A DNA stretch of 7,896 nucleotides, taken from the NCBI GenBank assembly GCA_937894825.1, contig CALCQT010000488.1, forward strand, positions 1-7,896, written 5' to 3'. The DNA is from an uncultured Anaerolineaceae bacterium. GTDB taxonomy: Bacteria; Chloroflexota; Anaerolineae; Anaerolineales; Anaerolineaceae. Each line of letters opens with the position of its first letter. Position 1 is the first letter of the stretch. Below, piece after piece: positions 6,893 through 7,896 of the stretch. Position numbers and translations under genes: made by a program. Below the pieces are notes generated by a model. It was not told the DNA's origin and did no database searches. It was given only the letters and a program-made list of their open reading frames with translations.

Positions 6893-7528
6893 ATGTTTGA
6901 GCTGCCCGATTCTACGCTTTTCAACCGGCGCATTCCGAAGCTGAAATTTTATCAGCGCGCCGCCATTACGACGCAATTGAAACGTGTTTTTACGGAGCAG
7001 ATCAGCCTGATCCTCTGGCAGAACAAACTGGCGCCATCGACGCTCAACGTCGCAGCCGGGCAAACCGTGACGGAGATTCAGGTCATCCGCATTAAGCTGA
7101 ACCAGCGCAGCCTGGATGCGGATGCGTTGGCTTTGATCGAAAAAGAGATACCTTATCACCTGCTGTTCCTGCTGGAATATGCGGACGCGGTTCAGGCCTG
7201 GATCAGTTATAAGGACGAAACGGGCGCGCTCAAAAGCGGTGTTACTTATCATACCGAATGGATCCCGGAAGAAGCGCTGCCGCTGAAGCTGGACGGGCTG
7301 TCAATGGATGCGCTGTATGAGAATTTTGTGCGCCAGGTCGCCGGCTCGCAGCTCATGGCCGCGCCGGACGCTCCGCTGGCAGATGTCGTCGTACAAACCG
7401 AGCGCCGGAAGAAGCTGCTGAAGGAGATTGCCGCGCTGGAGAAGAAGGTGCGCAACGAGAAACAGTTCAACCGGCAGGTGGAGCTGAATCGTGAATTGAA
7501 ACGGTTGAAAAAAGAATTGGATGAATAA
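6893..7528 (+). CDS. DUF4391 family protein, partner of the SNF2 helicase
   Basis: This soluble 211-residue protein has the features I associate with DUF4391: a start of the type LPxSTxxNRRIPKxKFY (residues 4-19), then VFTEQISLILWQNKLAPSTLN with the conserved Trp and KLAP (32-52), an EIQVIRIKL strand, IPYHLLFLLEY (about 84-94), a short Tyr-His-Thr-Glu-Trp segment (about 118-123), and a charged C-terminal tail at about 169-211 predicted to form a coiled coil. The biochemical function of the family is unknown to me. Members typically lie directly downstream of PLD-like SNF2 helicases, often with a methyltransferase and a type III-like restriction subunit, so a complex with the helicase, possibly through the coiled coil, is a reasonable inference. 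AGGA at 6879-6882 is 10 nt from the ATG, and the gene lies 25 nt after the helicase stop, indicating one operon. It is clearly richer in GC than the nuclease gene that follows. Confidence 0.85.
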   Translation: MFELPDSTLFNRRIPKLKFYQRAAITTQLKRVFTEQISLILWQNKLAPSTLNVAAGQTVTEIQVIRIKLNQRSLDADALALIEKEIPYHLLFLLEYADAVQAWISYKDETGALKSGVTYHTEWIPEEALPLKLDGLSMDALYENFVRQVAGSQLMAAPDAPLADVVVQTERRKKLLKEIAALEKKVRNEKQFNRQVELNRELKRLKKELDE

Positions 7529-7811
7529 AACCTATTTCGTCTATATTCTTACAAATTGGCAAAACTTACTTCTTTATGTCGGTATTACGAATGACCTAAC
7601 GCGCCGATTGACGGAACATAAAGAGGAATTGATTGATGGATTTACGAAAAAATATCATATTCATAAACTGGTATATTATGAAGAAACAACTGATGTCTTT
7701 GCCGCAATTGAAAGAGAAAAACAAATTAAGACTTGGTCGCGAAAGAAAAAAGCAGATTTGGTTGAATCAGTTAATCCTTATTGGCTCGATTTGTCCGAAC
7801 ATCTCTATTAA
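7521..7811 (+). CDS. Small GIY-YIG endonuclease (UPF0213/YhbQ-like)
   Basis: This single-domain 96-residue GIY-YIG nuclease has all the expected elements: the GIY strand as VYIL (7-10), the YIG strand as YVGIT (19-23), the catalytic arginine region NDLTRRLTEH (24-33), a GFTKKY segment typical of the small subfamily (40-45), and a putative metal-binding Glu66 in REKQIKTW. GIY-YIG domains cut one DNA strand using a divalent metal; stand-alone members have mostly undefined roles in repair or as selfish nucleases. The ATG lies inside the end of the DUF4391 gene (8-nt overlap), so it could be co-translated with it. The gene is strikingly AT-rich compared with DUF4391, which argues for separate, recent acquisition. 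The family is common and inserts in many contexts, so membership in the helicase module is uncertain even though the enzyme class itself is clear. Confidence 0.88.
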   Translation: MNKTYFVYILTNWQNLLLYVGITNDLTRRLTEHKEELIDGFTKKYHIHKLVYYEETTDVFAAIEREKQIKTWSRKKKADLVESVNPYWLDLSEHLY

Positions 7812-7830
7812 TAGCGTCCTTCGAAAAGGT

Positions 7831-7893
7831 AGTGGAGGCAGGTTGTCATTTCAAGTGGAGTGAACTAAGTGAGTGGAGGCAGTTTGTCATTTC
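7831..7893. repeat. Two copies of a 22-bp direct repeat, period 41 (dispersed intergenic repeat)
   Basis: Bases 7831-7852 and 7872-7893 share the 22-mer that begins AGTGGAGGCAG and ends TTGTCATTTC, differing at one position (G versus T at the twelfth base). The spacer contains GTGGAGTGAACTAAGTG, itself repeating the GTGGAG/AAGTG theme. This resembles, from memory, the GTCATTTCGA...GGAGTGAA type of dispersed intergenic repeat seen in many environmental bacterial genomes. The window ends in TTCGAA, so the array may continue. No terminator with a U-run is visible after the nuclease gene: the CCTT/AAGG mini-hairpin near 7819-7830 is too short and has no T-run. Confidence 0.75.
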
Positions 7894-7896
7894 GAA

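Noticed and set aside
7819..7830. CCTT/AAGG mini-hairpin after the nuclease as a terminator
   Set aside because: Only four base pairs and no following T-run.
7831..7893. Terminal direct repeats as a CRISPR array
   Set aside because: Only two units, the 19-nt spacer is itself repeat-like, and there are no cas genes; it fits a dispersed intergenic repeat better.

Overview
The window looks like bacterial chromosome, all genes on the + strand, with moderate overall GC. The membrane glycosyltransferase and the HtrA-type protease resemble those of Chloroflexota (Anaerolineae-like) or another deep-branching, anaerobe-type lineage. That placement is an impression from protein style only and is weak; nothing here (rRNA, tRNA or a ribosomal protein) fixes the taxonomy.

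Left part (1-3198). The first 113 bases are a perfect 36-bp inverted repeat around a 41-nt spacer, lying exactly at the window edge, so it may be either a real hairpin or a fold-back at a contig end. Then come a membrane-anchored HtrA/DegP-like serine protease with one PDZ domain (204-1445) and, overlapping it by 17 nt, a large polytopic GT-C-type membrane glycosyltransferase (1429-3198). Together they form a cell-envelope pair.

Centre (3110-3648). This is the most unusual non-coding stretch. Seven DnaA-box-like 9-mers (four perfect TTATCCACA, three with one mismatch), all in the same orientation, run from the last codons of the glycosyltransferase into the intergenic region. An AT-rich tract follows. 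Next comes a compact, strongly structured element (3442-3519) with an outer 10-bp stem, an inner 11-bp stem, a cUUCGg tetraloop and a T6 tract, preceded by a -10-like hexamer at the right distance. I read this as a candidate replication origin or DnaA-binding locus next to a candidate small RNA or terminator.

Right part (3649-7811). This is a defence-type cluster: a 1072-aa SNF2/superfamily-2 helicase with a degenerate phospholipase-D-like N-terminus, a DUF4391-family protein 25 nt downstream, and a small GIY-YIG endonuclease overlapping the DUF4391 gene by 8 nt. From memory, helicase plus DUF4391 pairs often sit beside type III-like restriction-modification genes (a methyltransferase and a Res subunit). 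Neither is present here, and the window ends 85 nt after the nuclease. The last 66 bases hold two copies of a 22-bp repeat in what looks like a dispersed intergenic repeat.
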